A DNA stretch of 64,000 nt from JANNUT01 sp046331425 (GCA_046331425.1 JAXLQU010000022.1:10497-74496), one strand, 5' to 3'. Counted from the first letter of the stretch, positions 27,568 through 37,064 are shown. The notes: generated from the letters alone by a model not told the origin. A program made the numbers and translations.

Positions 27568-28821
27568 CTACCGCCTGATCCGAGGTCGGTCGAACGACTG
27601 CCACACCCATTCGCCCAACGCGCGCCCAGCCTCGAGCGCATCGGTGTTGTCGAACTGATAGTGGATCCCTCCGAAGATGCGGCTTTGCCCCGCCTCTTCT
27701 GCTGCGGCCCAGAATCCGGCGAATCGTCGCGTCACGCCGGGCAAACCATCCGAGCCGGTTTCGAACGCAATGTCATCGCGACGGAAGAAGCGCGCCAGTA
27801 CCGTCGCGGCAGTACCGCTGAAGGTGCTGTGTCCACTGGTGTAGCTGGGGAAGGGTGGCGTGGTGAGCAACGGTTCCCAGCTTGGGTCGGCCTGAGTGAG
27901 TTCATTGCCATCGATGTCGGCAAGTCGAATCGCGGTCACGGGGCGCCAAAAGTTGTACGCATACTTCGAGTTCCAGGCGACGATCGCCGCATCGGCCAGC
28001 GCGACATTGAGCATCGCAAACAATCGTGCGTTCTCGATCAGTGTCAGGCCCTTCGCTGCGGAGACATTCCGCGCAATCGTGTTCCAGTGGCCCGGCGGTG
28101 TCTCGGAGCCCGCGCCATCGGACCAAAAGCGCGCGATTTCGGTTTCATCGGCGGTTCGGGATGTGCTGTTCTTGGCGCCCAACTGTTTCACCTCGTTGAA
28201 CGCTTCGGCATACGCCTCACTGGTGAGTGCCGGGATGCCGTCGTGGCGAAACTGCGACGGGCTGGTCATCGAGAATGGTCGCAGCTCGGCCCATTGCGGA
28301 AGCAGTGCGGGGAGATTTGCCGGCGGTGTCGGTCGCCAATCCCCCGGCCGATCGCCCGGCGTGTACGCCACCACATCCGAGGAGCCGTCATCGGCGCGGA
28401 GTGCGACGATCGCTCTGCCAATCTGCTGCCCGGCTGCGATACCGCGCGTTTTCGCGTCGCCGTCCGGGATGCTCGCCAGCATCGACAACAGCTCCTGATC
28501 GCAGAACTCCTTGTCCGCCGGAAACAGCGCGACGAGCACAGCGTGCGCCGAACAGGCGAGGGCTGCGGCCTGAAAGTCGGGGCCCGCCGCGGGTCGAAGG
28601 GAACCGCGCGTCGAGACATTCGGCGCGGTCGCGGCGCCGAGAAGCGCCAGGTGTGTCATCGCCAAGGCGCGCGAAGCGATCGGCGGCGCTACCTTCTCGC
28701 GACGAATGATGCCGAGCGCATCCTCGTTCCAACGCGTGACCAAATCGGCAGCGAACGTTGATCCTGTCAGGCAAAGGGCGATTGCTGTCGATACGAAAAA
28801 CCGAGCGCGAACCTGTCTCAT
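27568..28821 (-). CDS. Vanadium-dependent haloperoxidase / PAP2-like exported phosphatase-fold enzyme
   Basis: This 417-residue exported protein has the vanadate-pocket pattern of the vanadium chloroperoxidase superfamily. Lys and Arg are spaced seven apart in KYAYNFWRPVTAIR, Ser-Gly-His is in PSYTSGHSTFSG, and Arg and His are spaced six apart in SRIFGGIHYQF. The signal peptide is FFVSTAIALCLTGSTFAAD. The ATG at 28821 follows GGGAGGTC; an upstream in-frame start lacks a ribosome site. It could oxidise halides with H2O2 or act as a phosphatase, since the fold is shared. An H2O2-producing copper oxidase is encoded nearby (22194-24641), an interesting but unproven pairing. Confidence 0.88.
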   Translation of the reverse strand: MRQVRARFFVSTAIALCLTGSTFAADLVTRWNEDALGIIRREKVAPPIASRALAMTHLALLGAATAPNVSTRGSLRPAAGPDFQAAALACSAHAVLVALFPADKEFCDQELLSMLASIPDGDAKTRGIAAGQQIGRAIVALRADDGSSDVVAYTPGDRPGDWRPTPPANLPALLPQWAELRPFSMTSPSQFRHDGIPALTSEAYAEAFNEVKQLGAKNSTSRTADETEIARFWSDGAGSETPPGHWNTIARNVSAAKGLTLIENARLFAMLNVALADAAIVAWNSKYAYNFWRPVTAIRLADIDGNELTQADPSWEPLLTTPPFPSYTSGHSTFSGTAATVLARFFRRDDIAFETGSDGLPGVTRRFAGFWAAAEEAGQSRIFGGIHYQFDNTDALEAGRALGEWVWQSFDRPRIRR

Positions 28822-29446
28822 CGTGACCTCCCGGGCGGGTCGAAAACTCACCACGCAGCCCGGGCCCCGATCGCACAGCGACATCTGCACATCAGGTCCG
28901 AGCGGCGCACCCACTCCCGCTCGCGGGGACTATACGTCCAGGCGCGCCAAATACCGGCGGATTCTGCTTCGCATTCCTCTGTGCCACGGAGGTCGGTCGC
29001 TTCTCCTGCCTCTGTCCAGGACTCAGATGCGTAACCCAATCAGCACTTCTGAAGGCGGTCGTTGACGGCCTCTGTTTGCGGTTCTCGCTGAAAAGGCCGC
29101 GCCGGAGCGAGAGCATCAGGCACGATCACGATCCGCCTCTAACGAGCAGCCCTGATCCGGATCATGGAGAGACGACAGGGCTGTCACAAAACGCCCCAAC
29201 CGCATCGATCGCCACACAACTCGCGATTCCCTCCATCCACTTGCTCTACATCACCAAACCCAAATCAAGCCCGCGGCCTTGACCCTGTGACGTCGCGGGA
29301 GGGTAATTCGCGCGTCCAAGGTGCGCCGGCCTGAACGAAGGTGCGGTCCGCCCAACCAAGCGCGACCGGCTTTCGCAACGGCGTGACCCGCGGCGCCGGG
29401 CACGTGTCGACATCCTCAACACGGGGATGCTGTGGAGTGCAAAGCA
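28822..29446. other. Intergenic region between divergent haloperoxidase and asnA
   Basis: This 625-bp stretch has no convincing gene on either strand. It must hold promoters for both divergent genes. TTGACC at 29279-29284 could be a -35 for asnA, but the -10 (TAATTC at 29304) is poor. No repeat or RNA structure was recognised. Confidence 0.35.
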
Positions 29447-30574
29447 ATGGCCGACAAGACAGCCGACCTGGCGGGGCCAGGCATCAGCACGTACGCCGAA
29501 GTCGAGAGAATTCTCCCCAACGACTACCGGTCGATCCTCACTCCCAAAGAGACGCAGCGCGCGCTGTTCCACATGAAGCGGTTCATCGAAGACGGCTTGT
29601 GCCGCGAACTGAACCTGTTTCATGTCGAGGTGCCGCTGATCGTGACCAAGGATAGTGGCGTCAACGACTATCTCGATCGCGACGGGTCGCGCACACCGAT
29701 CGACTTCCCGTGCGGATTGGGGCTCGAAAAGCGCCTCGAGTGCCAGGTCGTTCAAGCGGCCACCAAGTGGAAGCGGATGGCGCTGAGAGAGTTTGGCTGC
29801 GACATCGGCGAAGGGATCTCCACCGACATGCGCGCCGTGCGCAAGGACTACTTCCTGGACCACGATCACAGCGCGTACGTCGATCAGTGGGACTGGGAGC
29901 GGGTGATGACAGCCGACCAGCGGAATCTGGAGTTCCTCAAGGATGTCGTCGGCAAGATCTGGAAGGTGATCAAAGGCGCCGAAACGTTCATGCAGGAGAT
30001 GTTCCCGCAGTTGAAGGACCCGCGTTATCCCAACTTGCCCGACCAACTCACGTTCCTGCATGCAGAAGAGTTGCTCGAGATGTTCCCCGATCTGCCGCGC
30101 AAGCAGCGCGAGACGCAAGTGCTGCAGCGCTACCCGGCGGTGTTCATCATCGGTATCGGCTCGGTGTTGAAAGACGGCTACCCCCACGAAATGCGCGCCG
30201 CCGACTACGACGACTGGGTGACGCCAACCGTCAAGAAGGGGGCGATGCAGATGCACGGATTGAATGGCGACATCTTGGTCTGGAACCCGGTCACCAAGCG
30301 GCGACATGAGTTGTCATCGATGGGCATTCGTGTGACGAAGGAAACGATGGTCAAGCAACTCGAGCTGTCGGGCCAGATGGACTTCCTCAAGCTGCCGTAC
30401 CACCAGGCGATCATGAACGACAGGATCCCGCTCTCGATCGGCGGCGGTATTGGGCAATCGCGGACCACGATGTTGATCTTGAAGAAGGCGCACCTGGGTG
30501 AGGTGAGCGTGACGGTGTGGCCGAAGGATCTGAAAACGATCTGCGAGAAGAAGAACATTCACGTATTGGACTGA
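29447..30574 (+). CDS. asnA: Aspartate-ammonia ligase (asparagine synthetase A)
   Basis: AsnA makes asparagine from aspartate, ammonia and ATP, and is related to class II aminoacyl-tRNA synthetases. The 375-residue product has LNLFHVEVPLIV, SGVNDYLDRDG, DFPCGLGLEKRLECQVVQAATKWKR (in parts) and the class II motif 3 region LSIGGGIGQSR. It is somewhat longer than the ~330 residues of E. coli AsnA. ATG 29447 is preceded by GTGGAG; a GTG at 29432 is an alternative. It converges on an asparaginase gene across a shared terminator. Confidence 0.92.
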   Translation: MADKTADLAGPGISTYAEVERILPNDYRSILTPKETQRALFHMKRFIEDGLCRELNLFHVEVPLIVTKDSGVNDYLDRDGSRTPIDFPCGLGLEKRLECQVVQAATKWKRMALREFGCDIGEGISTDMRAVRKDYFLDHDHSAYVDQWDWERVMTADQRNLEFLKDVVGKIWKVIKGAETFMQEMFPQLKDPRYPNLPDQLTFLHAEELLEMFPDLPRKQRETQVLQRYPAVFIIGIGSVLKDGYPHEMRAADYDDWVTPTVKKGAMQMHGLNGDILVWNPVTKRRHELSSMGIRVTKETMVKQLELSGQMDFLKLPYHQAIMNDRIPLSIGGGIGQSRTTMLILKKAHLGEVSVTVWPKDLKTICEKKNIHVLD

Positions 30575-30626
30575 CCCCGGCGTAGACCGTCCTCCTCCCA
30601 TCGCCGGATAGGAAGGTCGCAACAAA

Positions 30627-30660
30627 AACGCCTCGGTGGCTGCAAAGCTGCCGAGGCGTT
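30627..30660. terminator. Bidirectional hairpin terminator between asnA and asparaginase
   Basis: AACGCCTCGG is followed by a short loop region (TGGCTGCAAAGCTG) and the complement CCGAGGCGTT. It gives a 10-bp stem with extra pairing inside. A run of A precedes it on the plus strand, so the minus-strand transcript ends in U residues. It serves the two convergent genes. Confidence 0.75.
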
Positions 30661-30742
30661 CGATCGTGCACGAGCGATGCGCTTGCTAGGAACGGGATGG
30701 CCGGTGGGCGCGGTCGTTGGCGCACGACAAGGACGCCACTCG

Positions 30743-31735
30743 CTACAGCGTCATCTCGCCGGCGATCGGCACACGCAGTTGCTCTTTCACGGCAGCGACG
30801 TCGGTCAGTGTGCCGAGCAAGTACATCAGCTTCACCGTGGCGGCCTCGAGTGTCATGTCTTCGATCCCGACCGCGCCGACATCGCTGGCCAATCGTCCGC
30901 CGGCATAGTGCATCAGGTCGACGCGGCCGTGTTGCACCTGAGAGCCGATGGCAACGACCACGCCGTCTTCGACCAACGTTGCCAACGCTTCTGCCACGGC
31001 GTGATCGCGCGACGGCAGATTACCGACGCCGAACGCTTCCACCAACAGACCGCGAATCCCCGAGCCGCGCAGGCCGGAAATGACGTTGGCGCGCTGTCCG
31101 GGTAACAGCCGCAGGCATGCGACGTGCCGATCGAAGTCGCCCACGAAACGAAACGGTCCTTGCGGTCGCAACACGTGATCGCCGATCACGATATCGGTTC
31201 CGACCTCGGCGATGGGAGCGAGGTTGGGCGAGCGGTAGGCGTCGAGACGAAAGCTCGATCGCTTGGTCGCGCGATTACCGCGCAGCAGCCTGCCGTCGAA
31301 GTAGATGCCGACCTCCGGAATATCGCGCGTTGCCAACTCGACCGCACCAACGAGATTGCCGCGCGCATCGCTGCGCGGTTCGGCCAGCGGGCGTTGCGAG
31401 CCGGTGAGAATCACGGGGCGTGGCAAATCGCGCAGCAGATACGACAACGCCGACGCTGTGTAGGCCATCGCATCGGTCCCGTGAGTGATTACCATGCCGT
31501 CGTAGTTGGCGATTTCGCTTGCGATCGTTTCGGCGAAGGTGCTCCAGTGCGACGGCGTGAGGTCGCTGGAGTCGAGGTTGCAAACGACACGTGTATCGAC
31601 ATCGGCGATTTCGTGAAGCTCTGGCACCAGCGACAACAATGTCGGGCCGAACTCGTCGGGGGCCAACGCTTGATCGGGCTGCCGGGGGCGCATACCGAGC
31701 GTGCCGCCAGTGTGGATAAGAAGGACCTTGGGCAT
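30743..31735 (-). CDS. ansA: L-asparaginase (type I, cytoplasmic)
   Basis: This 330-residue enzyme hydrolyses asparagine to aspartate and ammonia. The N-terminal catalytic Thr is in LIHTGGTLGM, and the second catalytic block is VITHGTDAMAYTASAL. Other family blocks are VILTGSQRPLAEPRSDARGN and LLVEAFGVGNLP. No signal peptide is seen, which fits the cytoplasmic type. The start at 31735 (MPKVLLIHTGG) is chosen by homology. It converges with asnA, so enzymes for opposite reactions are neighbours. About 267 bp upstream contain no gene; TATATATA near 31890 could be a promoter element. Confidence 0.92.
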   Translation of the reverse strand: MPKVLLIHTGGTLGMRPRQPDQALAPDEFGPTLLSLVPELHEIADVDTRVVCNLDSSDLTPSHWSTFAETIASEIANYDGMVITHGTDAMAYTASALSYLLRDLPRPVILTGSQRPLAEPRSDARGNLVGAVELATRDIPEVGIYFDGRLLRGNRATKRSSFRLDAYRSPNLAPIAEVGTDIVIGDHVLRPQGPFRFVGDFDRHVACLRLLPGQRANVISGLRGSGIRGLLVEAFGVGNLPSRDHAVAEALATLVEDGVVVAIGSQVQHGRVDLMHYAGGRLASDVGAVGIEDMTLEAATVKLMYLLGTLTDVAAVKEQLRVPIAGEMTL

Positions 31736-32002
31736 GCGGGGATTGTAGCGGAGAGGCTCGGTTCGGATCGGGGGGCACTCGCAAACCAAGCATCGAGTTG
31801 AAACTGGCCGGTCTAGGCCTTGTTCGGGCCGGGCTGTCCTCGGTGCGCCGAGCGGGTTCGCGCGGCGTCTGGCCGCAGCGCCTACCTATATATACGGAGA
31901 AAACAGTTCTTCGAGGCCTTGCACCGCGAGCCGCCACGACCCACTTGTTCCGAGAGTCCTAGACAAGCGAAGTCCCAGAAGCGCGTGTCCCAAGTTCCAG
32001 CA

Positions 32003-32746
32003 CTAGCGCTTTAGCCGCGCGACGAGGCTCAAGCGCGAGTCCCGCTCGGGGTCTTTCTCCACCGACCACGGCCGCTCGATCTGTTCAAACCCTGCTTGCT
32101 CGAGCGCCGAGAAGATCTCGGCAACCGGTTGACCCCACTCCGGAATCGACTCTGTGACGCGCAGAAACAGATCCGTTCCCGGTTTGGGTGTGTAGCATGT
32201 GAGCTTCATCGTCGACAGGCGCCGGACCGGCTCGTAGACGATCCCCATGATCATCGCGCCGTCGGGGCGATCGTGAACTTCGTACGTGTCGATCTCCGCG
32301 AGCCCCTTGCAGGTGAGCGCGTCAAAGAACAACAGGCCGCCGGGGCGAAGATGCCGCGCCAGAGACTGCAGCGCCTGGCTCCACACGTCGATCGACGGCA
32401 AATGATTGAAAACGTCGCCAACGCTGACGACGGCATCGAAGCGACGTCCCAGATCGAGTGTCGTAATGTCGCCGTGCAAGAACTCCACGGCATTGCGCGG
32501 CGCCTTTCCTCGCGCGATTCCGAGCAACCCCGGCGACAGGTCGACGCCGGTGACCTTGAATCCTGATTCGTGCAGCAGCATTGCGAGCGTGCCGGTGCCG
32601 CAGCCGGCGTCGAGAACATCTCCCTGGGTTACGCCTCTCTCGCGCAGCAGTTCGAGCAGCCGGTCGATCATCGCTTCGCCAAACCAGTCCATGCGCAGGC
32701 GCTCGTAGTAGGGTGCCAGGCTGAGGTACGGATCTTCGATGCTCAC
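32003..32746 (-). CDS. SAM-dependent methyltransferase, last gene of the RiPP operon
   Basis: This 247-residue class I methyltransferase has motif I LDAGCGTGTLAMLL, acidic SAM-ribose residue in VTGVDLSPG, and FDAVVSVGDVFNHL. It starts with GTG at 32746, overlapping the dehydratase stop as GTGA. GAGGAG sits at good spacing before it, inside the dehydratase gene; the longer ORF annotation from 32821 is a shadow. Tight coupling makes it part of the peptide pathway. It may methylate the modified peptide at a terminus, side chain or aspartate, but the target cannot be read from the sequence. Confidence 0.85.
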   Translation of the reverse strand: MSIEDPYLSLAPYYERLRMDWFGEAMIDRLLELLRERGVTQGDVLDAGCGTGTLAMLLHESGFKVTGVDLSPGLLGIARGKAPRNAVEFLHGDITTLDLGRRFDAVVSVGDVFNHLPSIDVWSQALQSLARHLRPGGLLFFDALTCKGLAEIDTYEVHDRPDGAMIMGIVYEPVRRLSTMKLTCYTPKPGTDLFLRVTESIPEWGQPVAEIFSALEQAGFEQIERPWSVEKDPERDSRLSLVARLKR

Positions 32747-35331
32747 GTTGACTCCTCGGCAAGATGTTGCATCTGAACTTGAAACTCGCAGGCGACGTTG
32801 CCCGACTCGCCTTCGGTCCAAAGTCCGGTCGGCGAAGGGAGCATCTCGGTCAGCGTCAGCGTGTGAGAGGCGCCCTCCGGGATGCGCGAGATCAAGCGCC
32901 GCAGGACATCCAGTGACAGTGGCGACTCGAGGTCCAAACCCTGCGGCTTGGCTTCATTCGAACTGGATGCGAACACGAAACGTGGCAACGAGTGCTGCCG
33001 GCGCCAGCGCGTGACCTCGATCGCGAAATCCAAGTCGCTGGCGTCGAGCCGCGGTCGGTCTGTGGCGCGAAATACCCATCGCTCACGAAACAGAACGACG
33101 CGGCCGACCACCAGGCGCGGCCAGTGAACAATCGACGCGTCGTCGAAGCCAACAAACAACCCCATCGGTTGCAGCGCTTGCTGCCCGATATGAACAAGAA
33201 AGGAAATCACGCCGGTTGGATTGACACCGCTGCTGATGATTGGCAGGACGTCGAGGTTGCGCTGCGGCCAACGCAAGTGAAACCGCTCCGTGGCCGAATC
33301 GAAACGCGCCGTCAGTTCACGGAGCGGAATCACGCATTTGCCTGGCGATCCTGTTTCACCCGGCAGTTCGATCTCGTAATCGAGCAACGCCGGGCGAAGC
33401 CCCGCATTCGCCGACCGCGCCGTGTGATTGTAGGTGAGTTCGGCCATCACCGAACCGGGGCGCTCGAGCATGCTCCAAGCGCGCCGCAGCTCGCAGGCAA
33501 GCAGGCTTTCTTCAACCGCCACGCCGTCGCTATGCAGCGCCGCAAAGCGCGAAAAGGCCAAACCGGTTCCGTGAAACAGTCCGCTGATCACAAGGCGCGT
33601 TGGTTCGATCCGATCTGCGCGCTGTGGTTGAGCGTCAACCTGAAACGTCACTGCGGCCGACCAGGTAGGTTCTTCATGGGGCCCGACTGTCTCCATCAAC
33701 CACGACTCGTCGATCGCCAGCTCACGCTCGAACGGGAGGCGGCGAGCCGCATCGATCACAGCAGCGCGCGCCCGCTCGAATCGCTCCGTCGCGCGGACCG
33801 CCCGCTCATCCTCTCCGTGTGGCGCCACCAAGATCGGCGACCCGCTCTGCGGCCCGGCTTCTTCGAACACCCCGTGATAGAAATCGAGCGCCGGAATCTC
33901 ACGATCGGCTGGGAAGTGCTGCAGGAAGCGCCGCTGGTACGTGGCTGCGTAGAGCGATCGCGGATAGATCGCGCCAAACAGTCGCGCGTAGCACGAGACC
34001 GATCGGCGAATCTCGTGCAGCCACGACCGAGCCACGGTCAGTCCCGACTCGCTGGCCGTATCGACGCGCAGCAGTTCATCGGCGACGAGTGTTCGCGTGT
34101 GCGCGAGCGACTCGAGCGCCCGCTCGATCTCTCGCTCCGACTCTCGCCGCTCCCGAGGTGCCTGACCGGGCCATGCGTCGACGCGCAACTCGACCTGCCG
34201 GGCTGTTTCCACCCATTCAGGAGGTGCTGTCGCGGTGGCCGCCGCATCGGCCAGGGCGCGCAGTGGCCGCTCGCAGTTGTACGGGAGTTCGATCTCAGCG
34301 ACGAGAAGGCCGACATCGACCAGTTTGCCGAGGTATGCCGTTGCGTCGGCGAGCGGCAGATCGAGTCGCTCGGAAAAATCGTGTCGCAACTGAATCAGCG
34401 TGCGAGTTGCGCTGCCCACGAGTTCGACAACGATCTCCACCGCCGCGGTCGATTTGACGCGAGACAAGACCTCCTCGTCCTCATCTCGGCGATGGGTGGC
34501 TGCTCGCCAAAACAGCCATGAGCCCTCGACGTGACGCGCCGTTGGATTGAGGCGCGGCCGAATGACACCGGCGAGCGCCTCATCGCACGCCAAGCACGCG
34601 CTGATCTTGCGGGTCTCCGCCACTGAGAGAAGCATCCGGCACCGATCAACGCTTACCGGTCGAGCTTGCGAGGTGGTGTCGGCGGCCATCGCCAGAGCCG
34701 TCGAGCAGAACAGGCCGAAGGGACTGGTCTTGGTGGCGTATCGCCACAGATAGCTCACGCTCTTGGCCGCCACGTATCGTTGATCGTGACCCCACGCGGC
34801 GGCCGGATGTTGATGCAGCTCGTGCAACTCTTGTGTCAGCGCGCGACTGCTCAAGCGCAGCGCTTCCAACCGCGCCGGTTCGGACCACAGTTCTAGGAGA
34901 CGTTGGTGTGCGGTGCGCTGTGCCTGCTCGGTCATTCGCTGTAACTCGGTGTAACCCTGCTGCTGTTGCTGCGCCCTGGCCGTTAGCTCTGAGATGGAGT
35001 GTTGCAGATCCGCAGAGAGCCGAGGCTGCGCGCGGCGCAAATCACCCGCTGAGACGGCTCGATGATTGTGAATGGCACGTCTCAGACCGAGCAGCGCGAA
35101 TCGAGCGTGGCGCTCGGCGTCCGTCTCATGTTCGCTGCTTTTGGCGCACTCGAACAGTCGATCGCTGAGTGTCGAGCGTAGCTCCCTCAACTCCTGATCG
35201 TGCGCCAACCAACGGTCGATTGCTTCGATCCAGGCGGGGGCGGCGACCGACTCGAGCACCTGAAACGGAAGTAGCGCCAACCGTGCGAGCACGGGTCGCC
35301 CTGACATTGCCGTGTCTGCCGCTGACGTCAC
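32743..35331 (-). CDS. LanB-type lantibiotic dehydratase, glutamylation domain
   Basis: This 862-residue protein matches the N-terminal glutamylation domain of class I lanthipeptide dehydratases (Lant_dehydr_N). These enzymes use Glu-tRNA to glutamylate Ser and Thr of a precursor. The hallmark segment WRYATKTSPFGLFCSTAL lies near residue 195. The middle carries YARLFGAIYPRSLYAATYQRRF (in two parts), and the C-terminal part EFQVQMQHLAEE ends the domain. It lacks the fused SpaB_C elimination domain of full-length LanB, which is encoded separately upstream; this split form is typical of thiopeptides and some lanthipeptides. Its ATG overlaps the preceding stop (ATGA), and its stop overlaps the methyltransferase start (GTGA). 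Confidence 0.88.
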   Translation of the reverse strand: MTSAADTAMSGRPVLARLALLPFQVLESVAAPAWIEAIDRWLAHDQELRELRSTLSDRLFECAKSSEHETDAERHARFALLGLRRAIHNHRAVSAGDLRRAQPRLSADLQHSISELTARAQQQQQGYTELQRMTEQAQRTAHQRLLELWSEPARLEALRLSSRALTQELHELHQHPAAAWGHDQRYVAAKSVSYLWRYATKTSPFGLFCSTALAMAADTTSQARPVSVDRCRMLLSVAETRKISACLACDEALAGVIRPRLNPTARHVEGSWLFWRAATHRRDEDEEVLSRVKSTAAVEIVVELVGSATRTLIQLRHDFSERLDLPLADATAYLGKLVDVGLLVAEIELPYNCERPLRALADAAATATAPPEWVETARQVELRVDAWPGQAPRERRESEREIERALESLAHTRTLVADELLRVDTASESGLTVARSWLHEIRRSVSCYARLFGAIYPRSLYAATYQRRFLQHFPADREIPALDFYHGVFEEAGPQSGSPILVAPHGEDERAVRATERFERARAAVIDAARRLPFERELAIDESWLMETVGPHEEPTWSAAVTFQVDAQPQRADRIEPTRLVISGLFHGTGLAFSRFAALHSDGVAVEESLLACELRRAWSMLERPGSVMAELTYNHTARSANAGLRPALLDYEIELPGETGSPGKCVIPLRELTARFDSATERFHLRWPQRNLDVLPIISSGVNPTGVISFLVHIGQQALQPMGLFVGFDDASIVHWPRLVVGRVVLFRERWVFRATDRPRLDASDLDFAIEVTRWRRQHSLPRFVFASSSNEAKPQGLDLESPLSLDVLRRLISRIPEGASHTLTLTEMLPSPTGLWTEGESGNVACEFQVQMQHLAEEST

Positions 35332-36143
35332 TTGGCCTCGGCCTGCACGCAGTGGTAGACGAGATAGCGCACCACCGCCTCACCCAATCCCGGAATGCCG
35401 AGCCGATTGCAGTGCCGGTGCATCAGCGACCAGAAGATCACGACCGGGGATTGTGCACTCGTCAACAACTCGGCCAGCACCGGCTCAGCCTCGGTCAGGA
35501 ACTGCGTAACGAGCCTGTCGATGCCGACCCCGAAGCGGGGCTGACGCAAACTCGCGATCGGATCGGCCAGAAGAGAAACCAGGGCGACACGCTGCGCTTC
35601 GGCGCGCTCTTGCATCAAGGCGACATCCGTGTCGTGCCAGGAACCATCTTCAACGGCCCAACGCCAACCGAGGTAATAGAACTGTTCTCGTTCGGCGCGT
35701 GACCAACCGAGATGCCTTACCAGTGCGTCGGTCAAGACGATCGAGAACTCACGCCGTACCGCGGGCTGTGGCAATGACGCTTCGACCCGCAGCCACGCAA
35801 GACAGAGTGCCGAGTCCAGGGCAAAGAACCGCTCGGCCAAGCGTAGCCGCTCATCGCTTTCGAAGACGCCGTACTCAGGCACCGGCTCCTGTGTTCGAAG
35901 GTCGAACAACTGCTCACCATCCAAAGAGGTACGAAGAGCGGTTTCGAGCAAGCCGCTTTCGCGGCTCGTCCCGTGCGCACAGATCAGGATCTCGTCGTGA
36001 TGGCGCGCAAACCACAAAGCGCCCGACGCGCCGCTCGCGCGCCATCCGTTGGTGGCCGAGGCGAAGACGCGCTCCAGCGACCACTCGTAACGCACGCCGG
36101 ATGTGAGCAGCCGGAAGACAATTCCCTTCGCGATCTCGCTCAT
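35328..36143 (-). CDS. SpaB_C / thiopeptide-type biosynthesis protein, copy 2
   Basis: This 271-residue protein belongs to the Lant_dehydr_C (SpaB_C) superfamily, which removes glutamate from glutamylated Ser/Thr to make dehydroamino acids. In thiopeptides some members instead catalyse [4+2] pyridine formation. The C-terminal signature VVIFWSLMHRHCNRLGI is clear, and RHLGWSRAEREQFYYLGWRW sits mid-protein. The start at 36143 (MSEIAKG) shares one base with the preceding stop (TGATG); an ATG at 36170 is possible. It differs substantially from copy 1, so the two probably have separate jobs. Confidence 0.83.
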   Translation of the reverse strand: MSEIAKGIVFRLLTSGVRYEWSLERVFASATNGWRASGASGALWFARHHDEILICAHGTSRESGLLETALRTSLDGEQLFDLRTQEPVPEYGVFESDERLRLAERFFALDSALCLAWLRVEASLPQPAVRREFSIVLTDALVRHLGWSRAEREQFYYLGWRWAVEDGSWHDTDVALMQERAEAQRVALVSLLADPIASLRQPRFGVGIDRLVTQFLTEAEPVLAELLTSAQSPVVIFWSLMHRHCNRLGIPGLGEAVVRYLVYHCVQAEAK

Positions 36144-37006
36144 CAGGAGGTCGGAGAATAGAGGCGCCATCCGAAGTAGCGCACGATCGATTCAGCATAC
36201 GAATCGATTCCAAGACGGTTGCAATGCATATGGGTCAACGACCAGAGCATATGCACCCATTCCGACGTCAGTGTTCCGCGCCGGTGGCGTGCCAGTAGCT
36301 CTGTCGCGGCGGGTCTCGATTGCTCGATCGCTGTCTCGACGGTATGGGCCACGGCGTCGTGGCCCCATACGGCTCGATCGGCCTGGCGCATGGCGTCCAA
36401 GTTGGCACGAAGGCTCTGTTCCAGGTCGGCGAACTTGCGATCGAGAATCTCGAGCTCTGTGGGGCCCCATTCGCCAGCTTTGATCGGCCAACTGTGAGCG
36501 AAACGATAAAGCTGCTCCCGCTCGTCGCTCGTCACGTTGAACAGATCGAGCCACCGCTCCGTATAAAGAAGACTCAGCTCGCGACGCGACTTGACGAGCA
36601 GGCCTTGTTGCTCGAGGTCGAGCCACCGGAGGCACAACCACGTGTCGTGCATGAACAACTGTTCGCAGAGTTGCATTCCCTGCGGCCCACCGTAACGATC
36701 CCATTCACGCTCGTATTCGGAAAACTCGTGACCGCGAATCAAACCCGAGTGAGCCAGCGTGGGGAGACGCTTTTCGATTTCTGCTCGGACCGGCCCGCTG
36801 ATCCACTCAGGCCGCCCGAGAATTCGGAATCGTAACTGCCAATCGGGTTCGCTGTAGCGGGCGATAAAGTACGAATCCAATTCGGGCGCGGCGCCGAATT
36901 GCGAGACCAGGGGAGCGACGAAATCGCGGAGCAACTGGTCGTGGTGCTCTGTGGATGCGTGAAGCAACGTGTAAAGGCACGACTCTGTGAGCGATGTGTC
37001 GCGCAT
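36143..37006 (-). CDS. SpaB_C / thiopeptide-type biosynthesis protein, copy 1
   Basis: The first biosynthetic gene after the precursor encodes a 287-residue SpaB_C-like protein. Typical features are YFIARYSEPDWQLRFRILG, the block YEREWDRYGGPQGM near residue 115 and the terminal signature WSLTHMHCNRLGI. Presence of EREWDRYGG and RFR suggests a full glutamate-elimination enzyme, while copy 2 is less canonical. ATG 37006 and an in-frame TTG at 37033 are both possible starts; neither has a strong ribosome site, and the TTG lies next to the preceding hairpin. The stop overlaps copy 2 (TGATG). Confidence 0.85.
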   Translation of the reverse strand: MRDTSLTESCLYTLLHASTEHHDQLLRDFVAPLVSQFGAAPELDSYFIARYSEPDWQLRFRILGRPEWISGPVRAEIEKRLPTLAHSGLIRGHEFSEYEREWDRYGGPQGMQLCEQLFMHDTWLCLRWLDLEQQGLLVKSRRELSLLYTERWLDLFNVTSDEREQLYRFAHSWPIKAGEWGPTELEILDRKFADLEQSLRANLDAMRQADRAVWGHDAVAHTVETAIEQSRPAATELLARHRRGTLTSEWVHMLWSLTHMHCNRLGIDSYAESIVRYFGWRLYSPTS

Positions 37007-37036
37007 TTCAAGACCAGGGGAACTCGGGTCCAAACA

Positions 37037-37064
37037 GTAGGAGCGGCCCGAGGACCGCTCCTAC
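37037..37064 (-). terminator. Hairpin between precursor and modification genes (attenuator or REP-like)
   Basis: GTAGGAGCGG and CCGCTCCTAC form a perfect 10-bp stem with an 8-nt loop. It lies 26 bp after the precursor stop and 31 bp before the first biosynthetic ATG. Such a partial terminator would let the precursor be made in excess over its enzymes. The short U stretch after it is weak. The GTAGGAGCGG arm also resembles REP palindromes known from other genomes, so a dispersed repeat is an alternative. Confidence 0.6.
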
